From Brachypodius melanocephalos (Eukaryota > Chordata > Aves > Passeriformes > Pycnonotidae), in contig VZSR01001685.1 of assembly GCA_013398615.1 (NCBI GenBank), positions 34,157,637 through 34,221,636 of the forward strand: 64,000 nucleotides of DNA, in the 5' to 3' direction. The notes beneath the pieces were generated by a model, which worked only from the letters and a program-made list of their open reading frames with translations, did not search any database and was not told the DNA's origin. This document shows positions 49,701-63,400 of the stretch, in pieces. The first letter of the stretch is position 1; every line of letters begins with the position of its first letter. The translations under genes were made by a program, and so were the position numbers.

Positions 49701-51727
49701 TTTGTGCCTCTAACTCCCCTGGATTTTCCTGAGCTTCCAACAGGGATTAATTTGGCCCAAAGCATCCACTCACAACTTCTATGGTTGCAGGGGTAGGCAG
49801 GCTTTCTGGCATGTGCTTTGCCGAGTCATTACAAATTTGGTCTCTGGGACACAGCTGTGCTGGGGCTGCTGCTCTCTCTCACAGACACTTCACAGAGCCT
49901 CAGGCTGCTGACACCGCTCACCTCCTTCCACCTTGCCTTCCCTCATTGGGCCAAACCACCACAGTTATTGCTCTGCTTTCCCCCCTGCCCTTCCTTGGCA
50001 TCAGCAGCCTGGAGTGTTGGGCTCCTGCCCCTGGCCACCCCTGTCCCCCATGTGCAGGTGGCTCCTGGTGGTCATGCATGCTCTTGTGTCAATGTGCAGC
50101 TTGGATTTGGGGAGATACTGGAGGTTGCTCCTCATAAAGGAGAGGATGGAGGTCAAATAGCTCTGAGTGCCTGATTAACCCTTCTAATATCTCAGGTCAT
50201 CCATTAACAGTGCTAATATATCAGGGGGAACAGCATTCTAGTTTCATGTGTCCAGTTTCAGAGGCACTCCTTCTCTAATATAATTATGTTTCATCTGGTG
50301 ATCTAGATAAAAGACAGTTCTAATGTTGTGACTAGAAATAAGCCAGATTTTAAAAAATTTTGCAAGTCCCTAATTTTATCTTCTTTTGCTTTTGTAACTT
50401 TTCCATAACTAAGCCACATTTTTCATGGTAGACAAGAGATTAAAGTATTTTCCCCAGATTTTCTCAGGTGTGTAATTCCTAGAATTTAGTTCTGAACCAC
50501 CATGATAACACCATTTTGACTGAACTGTGGCTTGTGATGCAGACCAAGCAGTGGGTTCTAGTCATCTTTCTATATTCTCATGTGAATTAAAGAAAACATA
50601 ATTTACTCTATTGGTTTTTGCAGAGATTGTAGAAGATAAGGAGTTGGCAGCCCCTGAAGGTCTCTGCTCCTTTCTGGAGTGCAGCTCTAGAGAAAGATGG
50701 GATGTTTCCTTCAGCCAAGCCTTGAGTGTTACGCTGTTTGTCCCCAGTCCAAGGCTGAGCAGTGGCAGCCTTCATGGAGGCCACCTAACTTCCTCAAATT
50801 TCTGTGAGCTAGGTAGATTTTGCTACAAAGCATCTTCTCCTAGATCTGAGTCTGAGTTTAAAATTCCACATTGGCTGCCAGCATTGGTACTCTCTCTGTC
50901 TTTTTGCTTGACAGATCCTTACCCATAGATGTTCCCTCCCTGCAGCTCACACAACTACAACACATCTAAAAGCCAACCAGCCCCTACTTTGTCGTGTACT
51001 TTTCCCAGTTCATCTTGCTTTAAGGATCCTGGAGGCTCTCTGCAATGCATTTGCCCTGCAGTAGACTATTTCACTCTCATTTTCTTCCATCCAAGAAAGC
51101 AGGCCTTGCATTAAAGCCTGTGGCATCACGCAGGGTCCTGCCTATGAAGGCAGCAGCAGGTCACAGAGCAGCACACAGCCGTGTTCTCGTTTCTGCTGAA
51201 CACTGGTTCTTTGAACACTGCCTGTGCCTCCAGAGGAAAAGAGAAGATATGTCAGGCTAAGTTAATTTGTGGGCTAGACAAGCTGAACAGTATCTCTGTA
51301 AGAATTTTGCACAGAATGTACCGGTGTCTCCAGACTTGGAAAGAGTTTGGCTTTCTGAGTCAGGCAATGGGAGCCAAATTCAGATGTGAATCTGAGTTCT
51401 CCAGCTCTGGAGGGAGTCTGAGCTGGTGTATTTTACACCTTCTTCCGCCTCCCCTCATCCCAGGAGTGCATTATGCTGGCCTAGCTTCCCTCGGATTTAG
51501 TTTTCATTTATGTTCATTGAGATGCACTCAGGCTCACATCCACAAGCCACAGTTTAAATCCCCCAGCTTTTTGCATGGATCCTGAACCTAGACATCCAAG
51601 GCTGTATTTAAGAAATTTAAGGAAGTCCTAAGTTAGTTAGTAACCCACCACCAAAGTGTTGAGAGAGAGATGAGTGGTGCAAGAAGAACAGCTAACAGAG
51701 GAGCATAAATTCAAATTGTGTTTCTCC
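49701..51727. other. Unique noncoding DNA, moderately GC-rich
   Basis: Contains open frames of up to 134 codons (51181-51585) with no recognised domain. A CT-rich part lies at 49860-50060. No transposon identified. Confidence 0.4.
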
Positions 51728-51744
51728 TTTTTTTTTTTTTTTTT
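51728..51744 (+). repeat. Poly-T run
   Basis: Seventeen consecutive T. No element is recognised that would explain it as an antisense poly-A tail. Confidence 0.9.
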
Positions 51745-53738
51745 GGCTCTGTACTCATTTTCTCCTGACCATTGGTAAGTGATAACTAATTGTTAACTGG
51801 CCTTTCTGATGTATTTTTGGGACCATGGTCCTGTGCTGACCCCAGGTGATCCTAATGTAAAGAGGACAGTTCAGAGTGTGATTTTCTTCCACCACTGGAG
51901 CCAAGATGGGCATGGGTTACAGATGAGCCCATAACTTAATCAAAGACCAAGCATTTGCATGTGTCATACTAATATATGTATGCACATTAATGTAATTAAT
52001 GACACTTTCCTCATTACTGATGATATTGATAAATTTATCATGAATTTAATTATCAAAATATATGCTTTGATATCCTGAAGACAGCCATTGACCACTTCAG
52101 AAGAAAAGAGAGGTCTATAGAAAAGCACACATGCAGCTAAAACCTTAGCATATCTCATAAAAATATATCCCTGTTTATATTCAAAAGTGACTAAACTTTG
52201 AGGTTTCTTCTATATTTTAATTAAATCACCTGATGACTATGCTCATATACTCTGAGTCATACTTTCTTTGTCTTTGCCATTGACAAAGTCCTCAAGGAGA
52301 CTAATAATTGTATATATCTTGTGGGGGGAACAAGTTATTTCTTGAAACAGCTTTCCCATCTGCACCAGTTTTGATTGGGTTTGGTGGTACCCTACACTAT
52401 GCTTACCTGTGTTTTTCTCACTCTCTGGATGAGTAACATGTTCAGTTTCCTAAGCTGCTAAACTGATACTTTTCATCAGCACTTATTTCATATTGAAAAG
52501 GAAATTCAGGCATTATATTTTAGCTAAGGAAATTGGCCAAGAATGAAAACAGTATATCTGTAATCCTTTTTTCATGATAAAGGGACAGTTTTCATGGGTT
52601 ATGCATGATAGAAGTATTATTTTTATTGACCAATACAGTCAGGGAGGCATAGAAAAGATTCTGTAAAGGTTTTGGTTCATTTATATAATTGAAAAACTTC
52701 TCCTTCCAAACATGAATTAAAGGCCAGATTGTATGTGTTTGAATTTGGATCAGTTTCTCTTTTATCATCTTCTTCCATTGCTTGCCAAAGCGAAAGAGAC
52801 AGAAGGCCCCAAGAAGAAAACTTCTCTCAGCATCAGCCAAATTAGAGGTCACACGCTTTGAAATGAAGGAAAGGTGATCTCTCATTGTAGTTTATTCCAT
52901 CAACCATTTCCAGCAGACTCAAGACATCTGTAAATAGTGTAATCTCAATTTCCTCTTCCTCAGCACTTTATAAAATTGAACATATGTTAAGAGGGAAGGA
53001 GTAAAGATAACTGATCATGTTTAGGTGTGATTACACTACTGCTCTGGCTTGATGATTGAGTTAGAACAGGGCTCTGGAAATGGCAAAGACTATGAATTCT
53101 CTCTTTTTTTCCTTGCTACACTGACTGTCTCCCACGAAGATGAAGGAAAAATTCTTTCTTTTTGGAAAAAGCAGGCCTGCTTTTATGACTTGAATAAAAA
53201 ATAATGGTGAAATTCATAATCCAGGTATTCCTTTTAAACTTTAGATTCTTTTATTCCTTTTCCCCATATTTTGAGCTGTTAATATTGTGTTCATATAAGA
53301 GATGCTGCCCAGTGGCATTTGTCCAAAGTAGGTTTCTTACACTTGAGAGCTTTCCTTCTGGCTCACAGCCCTAAACTTTTCCTGGTCTAAGAAGTTTTAC
53401 CACTCCTGAGGATGGATCTCACAAATGAAACTCAGCCTGGTGGGCAGAAGTGACTGCCACATCTTTCTTGTTTTCCTTCCAACTCTGCCTGCTCATCACC
53501 CCCTTCCAACAGATACCAGTGCTCCATTGGATTTGCTGGGGCAGCTGCTTCTGTGAGTTTTCTAACTTGTGCCTGTCCAAATCAGCCAGATGACCTAAAA
53601 TACTTTAAATAATAATGTTTGCTAATCTGGATGAATCAGATGAGACAGTGTTCTTGTGAGTAGATAATTTGGCAGACCTGAGAGGGGCAAGGGAGAGTAG
53701 ATGGAAAACATTTACATTCTATAACAGATTCTACAATA
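51745..53738. other. Unique AT-rich noncoding DNA
   Basis: Nothing recognised. Confidence 0.45.
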
Positions 53739-53807
53739 GGGGTTTTGGTTGGGTTTTTTTTTTTGTTTGGGTGGGGTTTTTTTTTTGTTTTTGGTTGTTT
53801 TTTTTTT
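53739..53807 (+). repeat. G/T-only low-complexity tract
   Basis: About 69 bases made only of G and T, with G runs (gggg, ggg, ggg, gggg) separated by T runs. There is complete strand asymmetry: no A or C. Four G-runs of three or more within about 40 bases give weak quadruplex potential, with long loops. Confidence 0.88.
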
Positions 53808-56800
53808 CAAGTTGGAACCAGATAAAGAAAAGCACACTGAAACAAGTGGTGGCTGGTGCTTTCTGTAGAAGCAGGCAGGAAAAAGGACAGTTGTACTATA
53901 TAGGCAAGAGATCATTTACCCCTGAAACTGCCAAAGGCAGGACTTGAGCAAGTTAATCTATTTCATGTGTTCTGACTCCATCTGGTTAGCAGTGTAGTAT
54001 TCTTGGTCATTTTGAACCCTGTTCTCTGTTATTTTGGTAGCTAAAGAACTTCACTATGTAAGTGGACTGTATTTTCCCACACACTAATATTGGAAAACAA
54101 TTTCTGGGCCCTGGGAAGAAGAGAAGAAGAAGAAGAAGACCCTCTACCCAGAAATCAATAGTGAAACAAGCACAGCTGAGAAGAGTTGCTCACTGACATG
54201 AGTCTATATATAGTCACTAAGCCAAATTCATATCAGTGGCCAGGTGCACCACAGGTGATTTTGCTATATGCATGGCAAAATCAAAGGTTTCTCCCCTCCC
54301 ATTTTCTGCTCACTGCAAAAGTGAACAAACCTATGGAAATACAAAAACAAGGTTTGTATGGGGTACGAGTGAGTGTTTTTTGTTCCTCCACATCACTTTT
54401 TCCCTTCACAACAGCGTGGTGCCTCAGCTCCACACAGCAAATTGTATGCAGATGACAGTAGATGGAGTTTAGTAGCTGCAGCTCTGGATGCCAGGTTCTT
54501 CCCTTGCAAGAGAGCTTAATGAGCTATTAGTGGGTGAGAGAAGCCAAAGAGCCCCAGCACAGTTGAGCCTGGGATTTCTGCCAGTAGTTAGTTGAAGGCT
54601 GCACAATCTGTCCAGACTTCATGACAACAACAGGTTGGGGTGAGACTCCAGAGATTTTGAAACCTGAGGTGAGCTGCTGGGTCCTGGTGGTTTGTGTTGT
54701 GGATGATTGTTCAACATGCCCCTGAGCACAGGCTCAAATATCCATCAAGAAATGGGTCAGAGCCTCTGGCAGATCCCTGAAATGTGCATCTTTGTAGGTC
54801 TTCTAATCTTTTACATCTCTGCCACCTTCCTACAGTAGAAGGAATGATGCATGAGACATTTGAGCATCACTCAAACTTCTGAGTAAAGGCTCTGCCCCTG
54901 CCTACCATCAAGCAAGCTGTTTTCTGGTGGCTCTTTGTATAAATTCAAGTGAATACTCATCCAATCTGTGGCACAGTGCCCTCATTTTAAGTAATGGGTA
55001 CTATATTCAAGGGGTTTTTTGAGCAAGTTGTGTCTCAATCTTTTTCCAAGTGGGAAATTCATTGGTTGAAGTATGTTTCTCAGTCACTAGATAGTGTCTC
55101 TTCTGCTGTGACACAGTTCTCCTGTGAGCAGGTAAGGCAATTTTAACTTTGTCCTGTACTTTTCAGCTCCAGGCAACAGTGCTCTGCTGAAGAGAAGCAT
55201 TTGTCTAAAATGAGTGGTAAATTCAGGAGTACAGATAGTTTTATCTGATCAATATTTTAAACCACTAAAAGGCAGAAGATGACCTGTGCAAAAATAGTTC
55301 TGTCAAAAAGAGTTCATGAAAAGCTGTCTAAATTGCTTTTCATCAAGCAGGTTATGTAAGATGAGCAAAGAGATCAAATTGGTAGACTTTACTAATAGCA
55401 TTTTCCTGCTTTCGATTGGTGCATCTTTGCTCTAACTCACAGGAGAAATATGTGGAATGTGCACGTATCCTTATTCTCTGTGGTAAAGCTCATTCTAGTT
55501 TGGAGGCTTTCTTGCACAAACCGGGAATAGTCAGACTGAAAAGCTTCCAAATGTGACACACTCCAGGTTTTTCTTGTGGTGTGTCACTCTCTTTTCTTCT
55601 TTTTTTGGTTGTATTGCCCACTTTTTCTAATGCTTTAATTAAAAAGAAGAAAATAAAGGAGGAATTTTGTAATTTTGATAATGTTAGAACAGAATGTTTC
55701 ACATTTTCAGAATTCCACTTTCCTCCCCCACATTGTTTAGCTGAAACAATTTGCTGAATTCAATCCAAACTTTCAAACAGCTTCAGTTGTCCTTCATTTT
55801 TGGTGAATATACTATTTGTCTAAAAATTTTTGTCCAGATCTAAAATTTATCTCAAAGTTCTCATAAATGAGATTTAAAACAGAAGAGTCACCACTGCCAT
55901 ATTTTAGGGGGAAAACTGCCCTACTATCCACCAGTGGTTTTAAGCATCATGGAATACGACAAAAAGCTTTGTTGTAAAAGATGATACTTCAGTCATATAA
56001 CTAAATAATTTAAGCCTCCCTCCTTATGTGCTCTTGAATTTTCACTGACTTTTCACATCCTCCTAAGTTATGGCATTTCATTTCTTCTGAATATGTGTTG
56101 TTTTCCATCTCAGAGGAGACTTTGTGAATTTTTGGTATACATCCTGTCTCTCAGTTGAGCAATATGTAATTAAATAATGCTTTTCAGGTGGTTTGGGGTC
56201 CATGGGTAAAAGACAACAGAGAAATTCAGATTTTTGTTTTCAGGAAGTTCATTACTTTGTGTTCATGATATACTAACTCTGTAGACTTGACTTGCATAAG
56301 TAATTTCACTTTTTGTAACATCTCTAACTAATCACAGTTGCAGTATGACAGATCCAAATTGGACAGATGTTTCTTAAAAATAAAATGTCCAAAGGCAATA
56401 GTGTTGAAGCTGCCAGTGAAAAAACAAAGACATCTGTACTTTTAAACTGAATTTGAGGGGGATTTATTCCTTCTCCTAAGTTCCTATAATTTTTAGGTCA
56501 CGTTAGAATCAGTGTGTGTTAGTGATTTGTGAAGTCCATTGTCTAGTAATGTCAAAAACTAAAAATGAAATCTCTTTAATTTGGTATCACTCTGTGAGCT
56601 TCACTGTGTCTTTCAAATATTTCTTAATTTCTTCTTGGGGTAACATTCTCTCATGGGCTGTTAGGCCAGCAGATGCGTATTTCATACACTTTCATGTGTC
56701 TATCAACTGAAAGCTCAGTTCCTGCCAGTCTCTTTCTCTTTTCTTTTCTTACACTGGTGTTCATAATAAAAAGCTTGATTTGTGGTAGCCATGCTAACCC

Positions 56801-58766
56801 AGCCTCTGTATCTTAGGCAAATTTTATAATTCAATATTTCTGCATCAAATTACTTGTTTAATAATTATGGGTAGTGATGGTATTTTTCCGAGTAACAGAT
56901 CCAATGCAGTCTTAACAGTGCTGTTGTGATCATATTTAACATGGTAAAAAGGTGCAGGCAGGAGCCATATTGCCTAATAGGATCAGATTGTCTTCTACTT
57001 CCCTTTGTCCCAGCCAGCAATCAGGCTGATGTACTGAAAAACTCCTTTGGCAAGTGTGATATAAAAGCCTAAATAGAATGAGGCTGAAGTAAGGAAAAAA
57101 CCCAACAAACATAGAGAGTGTTTGTCCCATTCTCTATATGCCTTATTCTGGGTGGTGTTTCACTGAAATCAGAATTGTAGGCCATCACCCGTGCAGAAAA
57201 GTTCTTGCAGGACAAGAAAAACAGCCATGGGGACAGTTCTACAGCAATATAAAATGTAAATCCCATATGATAGATGTGTATTTTTCTCTATCTCAGCTTT
57301 TCAGTCCAGAAAGAACATCTGTTTTTCTGTAACCATTCTAGAAAGACTAATATGAAGTCTTATGTCCAGATTTCCCAGTAAGCTGGAAAATGAATGGATT
57401 TTAGTGGAAGTTTAGCTGACAGCTCTTTGACTGTTATTTTTCAAAAGAACAATATTTTTTTTTTCATGTGAACATGATGCAATTTCCTTTGTCAAAGTTT
57501 GCCTTCCAGTTGTGCTAAGTCTGATTCTGGATACATGTGGAAGAAGGAGCAGGTGCCCTGGGTGTATTATCAAAGCATCCAAAATGTTGGTTGTCTGAAC
57601 TGTTGGAAGTGAGATACAGTCTACCTTAACAAGTCTATTAAAAATTAATGTAATTAATATGTCTCACAGTATAAATAGACATATCTATATACATAGGTAT
57701 TAATACAGTTTATTAAAAGCAGAATTGACTATGTTTACCTTCCTAAAGCTTCAGATAAATTATCCGTGTTTTCAAATACACCACTGGCTTTTAAACTATA
57801 GCACTAAGATAATTAGTGTTAATTCTACACTAAGATTTCAGTTATAATAAATTTTTTAAATTATGACTTCCTATTATCATCCCTATTTAACAAATCTTTA
57901 GGGATTGTCTATCAAATTATTAGTTCTCTGAAGTCTTTGAGAATAGAAGCAAGTCTAGGATGCTTCCTTCAAAGTATTTGTGAGGTTAGACACCTAAACC
58001 AGACTTATTTTATTAAATGAAGACTTGAATATTCATTTTTAATTTATTGTCACTGGAATGTCATCTGGATGATTTCGCATATCATATTGTCAAATCAATA
58101 AGTAAATGAAGGTTTATAAAGATAATACTAATTCATTCTACCTTTTGAATGATGGTCTAATGATTCATGGACTCTTATTTGTAATTAATCTAGTATGAAT
58201 ATGGGAAGTAAGAAAACAGAGCAGTTATTGACCTGTTCATCAGCAACAAAAAAAACTTCAAGTAATTAAAGTGTATTTAATAAGAGCCATGCCACATTTA
58301 ATAAGTGTCATATCTCATAGATAATGGCCTTCATGGTGGAATATAATTACCCCTTGCAACAGCCACAGTAAGAGGGCCCAAACTGCATTGGGTCCTGCTT
58401 CTGCCAAAAAGGGGGGGCAGGAATCTGAATTTTTGCTTTCCTGTCCCCGAATACACTACTTAAATCAATTTCATACCCTCAAATAAGAAAGGTGACTCTT
58501 TAATCTGTATTGTCTCTGTGAAATGTACTTTTCCTCAGTAGGATAACATCCTTAAATACACTGAACTTAGTTATATTTATAAGTGAAAGGAGCCTTCAGT
58601 AGCTGAAAGTGTAGTAAATGCTGCTCATTTCATAGTCTGATTTCCTAAGCTGTATAATCAGAGACACATAAAGCATGTCATAAATAGAAGTGAAGACATT
58701 AAAAAAAATTTAAAAACTCAAAGCAAAATGACTAATAAATGATTCACATAACTGTATATCCAAATT
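53808..58766. other. Unique, mostly AT-rich noncoding DNA
   Basis: No gene or transposon recognised. A short (GAA)n run occurs at 54115-54139. T-rich and A-rich runs are common. AT content is highest from about 57600 to 58760. Confidence 0.45.
54115..54139 (+). repeat. (GAA)n microsatellite, short
   Basis: gaagaagagaagaagaagaa followed by gaagac: about five to six GAA units with one interruption. Confidence 0.85.
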
Positions 58767-58816
58767 ATATACATATATATGCACAAAAAATATACTTTTT
58801 TCATATATATGTATAT
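58767..58816. repeat. 50-bp AT-rich inverted repeat (hairpin)
   Basis: Left arm atatacatatatatg (58767-58781) and right arm catatatatgtatat (58802-58816) are perfect reverse complements over 15 bases. Inside, aaaaaa (58785-58790) pairs with tttttt (58796-58801) around the five-base loop tatac, leaving only a three-base bulge (cac) on one side. The whole 50 bases can fold into one long hairpin or extrude as a cruciform. Confidence 0.85.
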
Positions 58817-60404
58817 GCATACACTCATATGTATAACCTTTTTCTACTAAGCCAAGTGATTTAGCTTGAGTACCTAGACAGTAGTGAAATTCCTGTCTGT
58901 AACTAAAGGTAAAACTACAGCTACTTACAACTTTCTCCAGAGCTCAACAGGTGGGAGGGGTTCAGGCTGAGGTTTTCAGTTTAGCTAATGGCATACTGTG
59001 CACACTGATCATTTGTTAGATTTGAAACTAGCATTCAACTCCCCAGGTAGTCAGGAACCTGCTCTGAAATTGTGGCTCAGGCTCCATCTGAACTGCCTCA
59101 TCACAAAAAAAACCGTGACGTAGTATCCTGCAAAGAACTATTTTCTGGTAATATCAAAAATATATACCAAACATATTCTTTTTTTAGCTACACTATGACT
59201 CTTTATTTTTTTTTCCCCGTGGCACATTGTGTTGTTATTGTTCAAGGCTTTCCAAAGAGTTAAATGGTAGTATGTTTACTTGAGACTAATAGAATAGCTC
59301 TTTCAGGGCTCAAAAAGCACTTTTGTATTTCCAAAGAAGCTGTCAAAATATGGTGGCCAAAATATTTGAAATATGTGTCCCTGTGGTGATGTCATCCTCA
59401 AGGGAAACATACTTCTGATATGAAGTATCCCCATTAGGAATCTTGGGGATCTTACATCTGTATTCTTAACCTCAAGAGGTTATCAAATGATAATAGTTAA
59501 TTGTAAAATGGGATGTCATGTAATGGACTGCTGGCAGGCATGTTGGCTGGTAGTTATAGGTCATTGCACAAATATTTGTAGAGGAAGTGAAGGCTTCATT
59601 TGGCCTTAACAACCAGACATCTTAGACAAATATTCATGAGGTGAATAATGTTCAGATTCAAGCAGAACCAGAGCCTTTCTGATCCCTTTGGAAAGCACAG
59701 AAATGCATGCACACCAGAGAGGCAGAAAAGCCCAGTGGCTGTGGCAGATGTGTGAGACTGAAATCTAACATGTTATTCCTAAACTAGGAATGACCACTCA
59801 GCTGCTGAGCACTGGATACACTTGGATACGCAAGGTTGTCACCTTGACCATTAGACTCACCATCTTTAGGAAATATCAACTCTCCTGTGCAAAGCCTTGG
59901 CAAGTAGCAGTCAGCAGAAGGATCCCTGCAAGTGGGGATGCCTAGCCAAGAGAGCATCTCAAAGCCATTCACCTTGAAAAGGCTAAAGAGGAGGACACAC
60001 AGCCAAGAAACCAGATGCTGCCAGGGCATCCCCTTGTTGTTTCTCACAGCAGTGGCAGTGACGGGATCTCCTGTTCCAGGGGGGCAGTCTCTCCTCCCGC
60101 GACCATGTGGTACCTGCCTAAGGAGGCAGCTGGCCATTAAGCTCTGGACAAATATGTTTGAAGTGTTGACTTGCATGGGGAGTAGTGTCTGGTGGCTGAC
60201 CCTCTCCTGCTCCTTCAGCCTGCAGTGAGGAGCACTCCATCTCAGCACGTGTTTTTCTCCTGGCACTCCTAGCAGAGAGAAGTGACAGATGCTATAACTG
60301 AGTCGACCACCTGCAGGGTTCAGGCATGGAAGGTCTCTTCAGAAAGTTAATCCAAATTAACCAGAGATGCAGAGAGGATTTACCAGCTGTAATAAAGCCT
60401 TCAT
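58817..60404. other. Unique noncoding DNA
   Basis: AT-rich to about 59600, then more balanced with a minus-strand open frame of 160 codons at 59784-60266 that has no recognised domain. No transposon identified. Confidence 0.4.
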
Positions 60405-60454
60405 TTTCAGATTTAGCTTAACTGCATTACGAGTGGAATTAAGCTATGCTGAAA
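60405..60454. promoter_or_regulatory. Palindromic AT-rich element, possible regulatory site
   Basis: Nested inverted repeats: tttcag (60405-60410) with ctgaaa (60449-60454), and tagcttaa (60414-60421) with ttaagcta (60439-60446), around a 17-base centre containing gcattacgag. Spacers are three and two bases. The flanking DNA at 60340-60560 is complex and carries further AATTA/TAAT cores. The symmetry suggests a dimeric protein site or a small structured element, but function is inferred only. Confidence 0.35.
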
Positions 60455-63400
60455 TCAGGTCACTTTAATTCTGAATAATAAAATACCCACAAGAGTTTGA
60501 TGGGGTGTAACTAATCCATTTAAAGCTCATTCAGAGATTCCAGGTTTGTCCCCCTGCAGACCAGGCAATGTTGTATTTCACAGTGTTCCTTCAGCTCCAG
60601 AGCTGGCTGAAAGGACTGGGTTCCCACCCCAATACACTTCCTTCTTTCCCCTTGCAACTTAGTGCAGATGGAGGAACTGCGAGTTTGGAGCTGAAGCCGG
60701 CCCTAAATGCTGTTTTGTGATGAAGCAGACAGGAGCTCTCAGGCCTGCCAGTGGCACTGTCCTCACACCATGCAAAGCACCACGCAAGCAACACGATACA
60801 GCTGTGCAGGAGGAATGCGAGCTCACGCTGTGCTGTGTGCAGGCTGCAGGCTTGGCTGCTGAGCCTGCTCCTTCCCCCTCTCAGGGGGGTGATAATGGCC
60901 TCAGGGCCAACAGGATTCCTGGGATGACACCAGAAGTCAGATTCCTGCAATGAGTTGCTTAGAAGACATATCAAAGTTGCTCCAGTTTCTGTATGGTGCC
61001 AGCAGTTGACTGAGGCACCAGGCAGAGGACCTTGTGCAGAAGAATTCAGTGCCACCAAAGCTGTCTACATGTGGAAAACTATGACCACTCCAGGTTCTGT
61101 CATGTGGTCAGTGTAGAGCTGTGATTATAAAGTAGCAGGAAAATTAATCTGATCCTTGGTCGGAAGTTCACAGTGAGTTCCTTCAGCATTTGCTTAGCCT
61201 TTACTTAGCCCTAATCTCAACTTCGAGGTGCAAAAGTTGCATGGTGGATGTGGCCTGTGATCTGCCCCACAGTTCTTGAGCTGCTGAGCGTGTTTTCTCT
61301 GCTGACAGGCACATCTTGAAGCTGATTTTGGGGCAGAATCATCCCTCTGTCTCTCACCTCTTTCCCCGGTGGTCAGCACATGCCTGACCCATTTGCAGCA
61401 CAGTACAGTGGCCTCCCTCCAGCTCCATGACACAGGCTGGTGTGCCTGAGTTGCTGTGTATCCTGTGTGGTAACAGCTGCCACAGCACCCAGCTAAGGAG
61501 GAGCTCCATGTCCTAAGGATCCCTGCTTGGCAGCAGCCCCCTGGGCAGCTCTGCACCATCATCCCTTCTCACCTTGTGCCCTGTCTGCCCCCACACCTGC
61601 ATGGCATTAAGTGTAGGAAAGGAGAAGTCCCAGCTTTGTGTCAAACCTCTTCATCAAACTGGAGTTTTCCAAGCAGTGGAATTTGGAGACTAAACTAAAC
61701 CAGCTTGGACCCCTTCTGAGCTGAAATCTGCCTATCATATGGACAGCAATACCTTCTCTGCAACATAGCATCTGAAGCATCTTTGTGTCCTTGCTGTGTA
61801 GGCTGTGTCAGAAGATGTCCTGGTCTCCTCAGCAATCTCTTCTGCCCTCCTGGAAAGGGAGAGAGGGGGCCAAAGAGAACCAAGAAGAAAACAAGAGTAT
61901 TTCTCTTCTCACCTACATCGGTGTATTGCATGTAAGAAATAAAAAAGCAGAAAATACACTGGTTGCAGGATTTTTGGAAAACTTCTTCACATGGTCCTGA
62001 AAGAATATAATTTGAACCCATAACTATAAGGAAATTTCTCCATTTTTCCTCACTTCTGAGATGCGCACATGTTTTTTCTCCCTATTGAACAGACACTCTG
62101 ACAGACATCAGCAATATGCAGAGACTCGCCCATGTGAATCCAGGCAAGAGCCTTAAATAAATCACTGTAAAATTGTTTTTTTACACTGTAGACTTTAAAA
62201 AGCAGTGAAACTTCAAATTTTCAAGACAGCTAGGATGTATCTGAGGCTGATGCATCCAAATGAACATATAATGACTCAAGCTTGGGCTGTTTATGTCCAT
62301 TAGGAATTGCTAAAATATGTCTCACCATCAGATGCTGCAAATCTCTGCTGGAAGAAGGCCACAGAAATCACAGGTGAGTAATTTTTCTAGTTCTGCACCA
62401 TCATGGATGCTGAAACATCCATGTGGGTAACCAAACTGCCATGTGTGATGAGAAATTGATTCTCACTTTCTCCCAGGCATGATCATTCACAAGGTCAGAG
62501 CTCAGTCTGTATTACAGAACCAGACTGGAGATGAGCCTTCCTGTCTCCCACATGAGCTATAAATGATGCAATGAGTCTCCTTTTATTGGGCACTTCATCT
62601 GTCTACACAATATACACAGCTAAAAATAACCTGTAAGTAATACTGTTAATTGTTGTCAGCCCATATTCAATCAGTGGATTCTGGTGATATTCTCACATCA
62701 ATAGCACCATTGGGAAATCTGTGTTTGTTGTCCTCTCAAGTCTGGGAAGAAGGATGGAATAATGCCAAAAGCTCAAGAATATGTGAGATTTTAGTTCATT
62801 GAATTATGTCATTAAAGATGTCTGCTAAATACACCCCTTGGGGAAACCTTCAGAATCTAATGGGTTTATCACAAGCTCATTCAACTTTTCAGAGGCTGGG
62901 AGATTAGATGCCAATTTTCACTCATGGCAGTCCATGCTTTAAATACTAGGTGGAAGAGAGCAGGGCAGGAGCTGTTGGATCTGGACCTGTTGGCTCTTAG
63001 ATCTGTATGTTGGGCTGATTTTGATCTCTACTACTCTCAGCTCCAGTCAGGGTCAGAAAAAATTGGGCTGAGCAGAACTGCCTGGTGTTGCCTGACAGGC
63101 CACCAACAGGACCTTTCTGACCTAGCTACTAGGACTAGGAATCCTTGAAGAACAGAATGTTATAGAACTTTATGGAATTATATAGAAAAGCAATTTACAC
63201 AAAACCAAACCAACTTCAAAAAGCACAAAATGGGCAGGTGAAAAATCTGTATCTGGTAAGTGTATCTGTCTGATATCTGTATTTTTGAGAAAATGGAAAA
63301 CAAAATGCATTTTGTAGTCATATTCAATAAACCAAGGAATTGTCTGGACTGTTATTCTGTCCAGATTGATTTGTACCTCTCTAGTTGCAGTTTTTGTCAC

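Noticed and set aside
59784..60266. 160-codon minus-strand open frame
   Set aside because: No domain or exon boundary support; composition-driven.
60591..61058. 155-codon minus-strand open frame
   Set aside because: No recognisable motif; it lies in a GC-richer patch with other overlapping frames.
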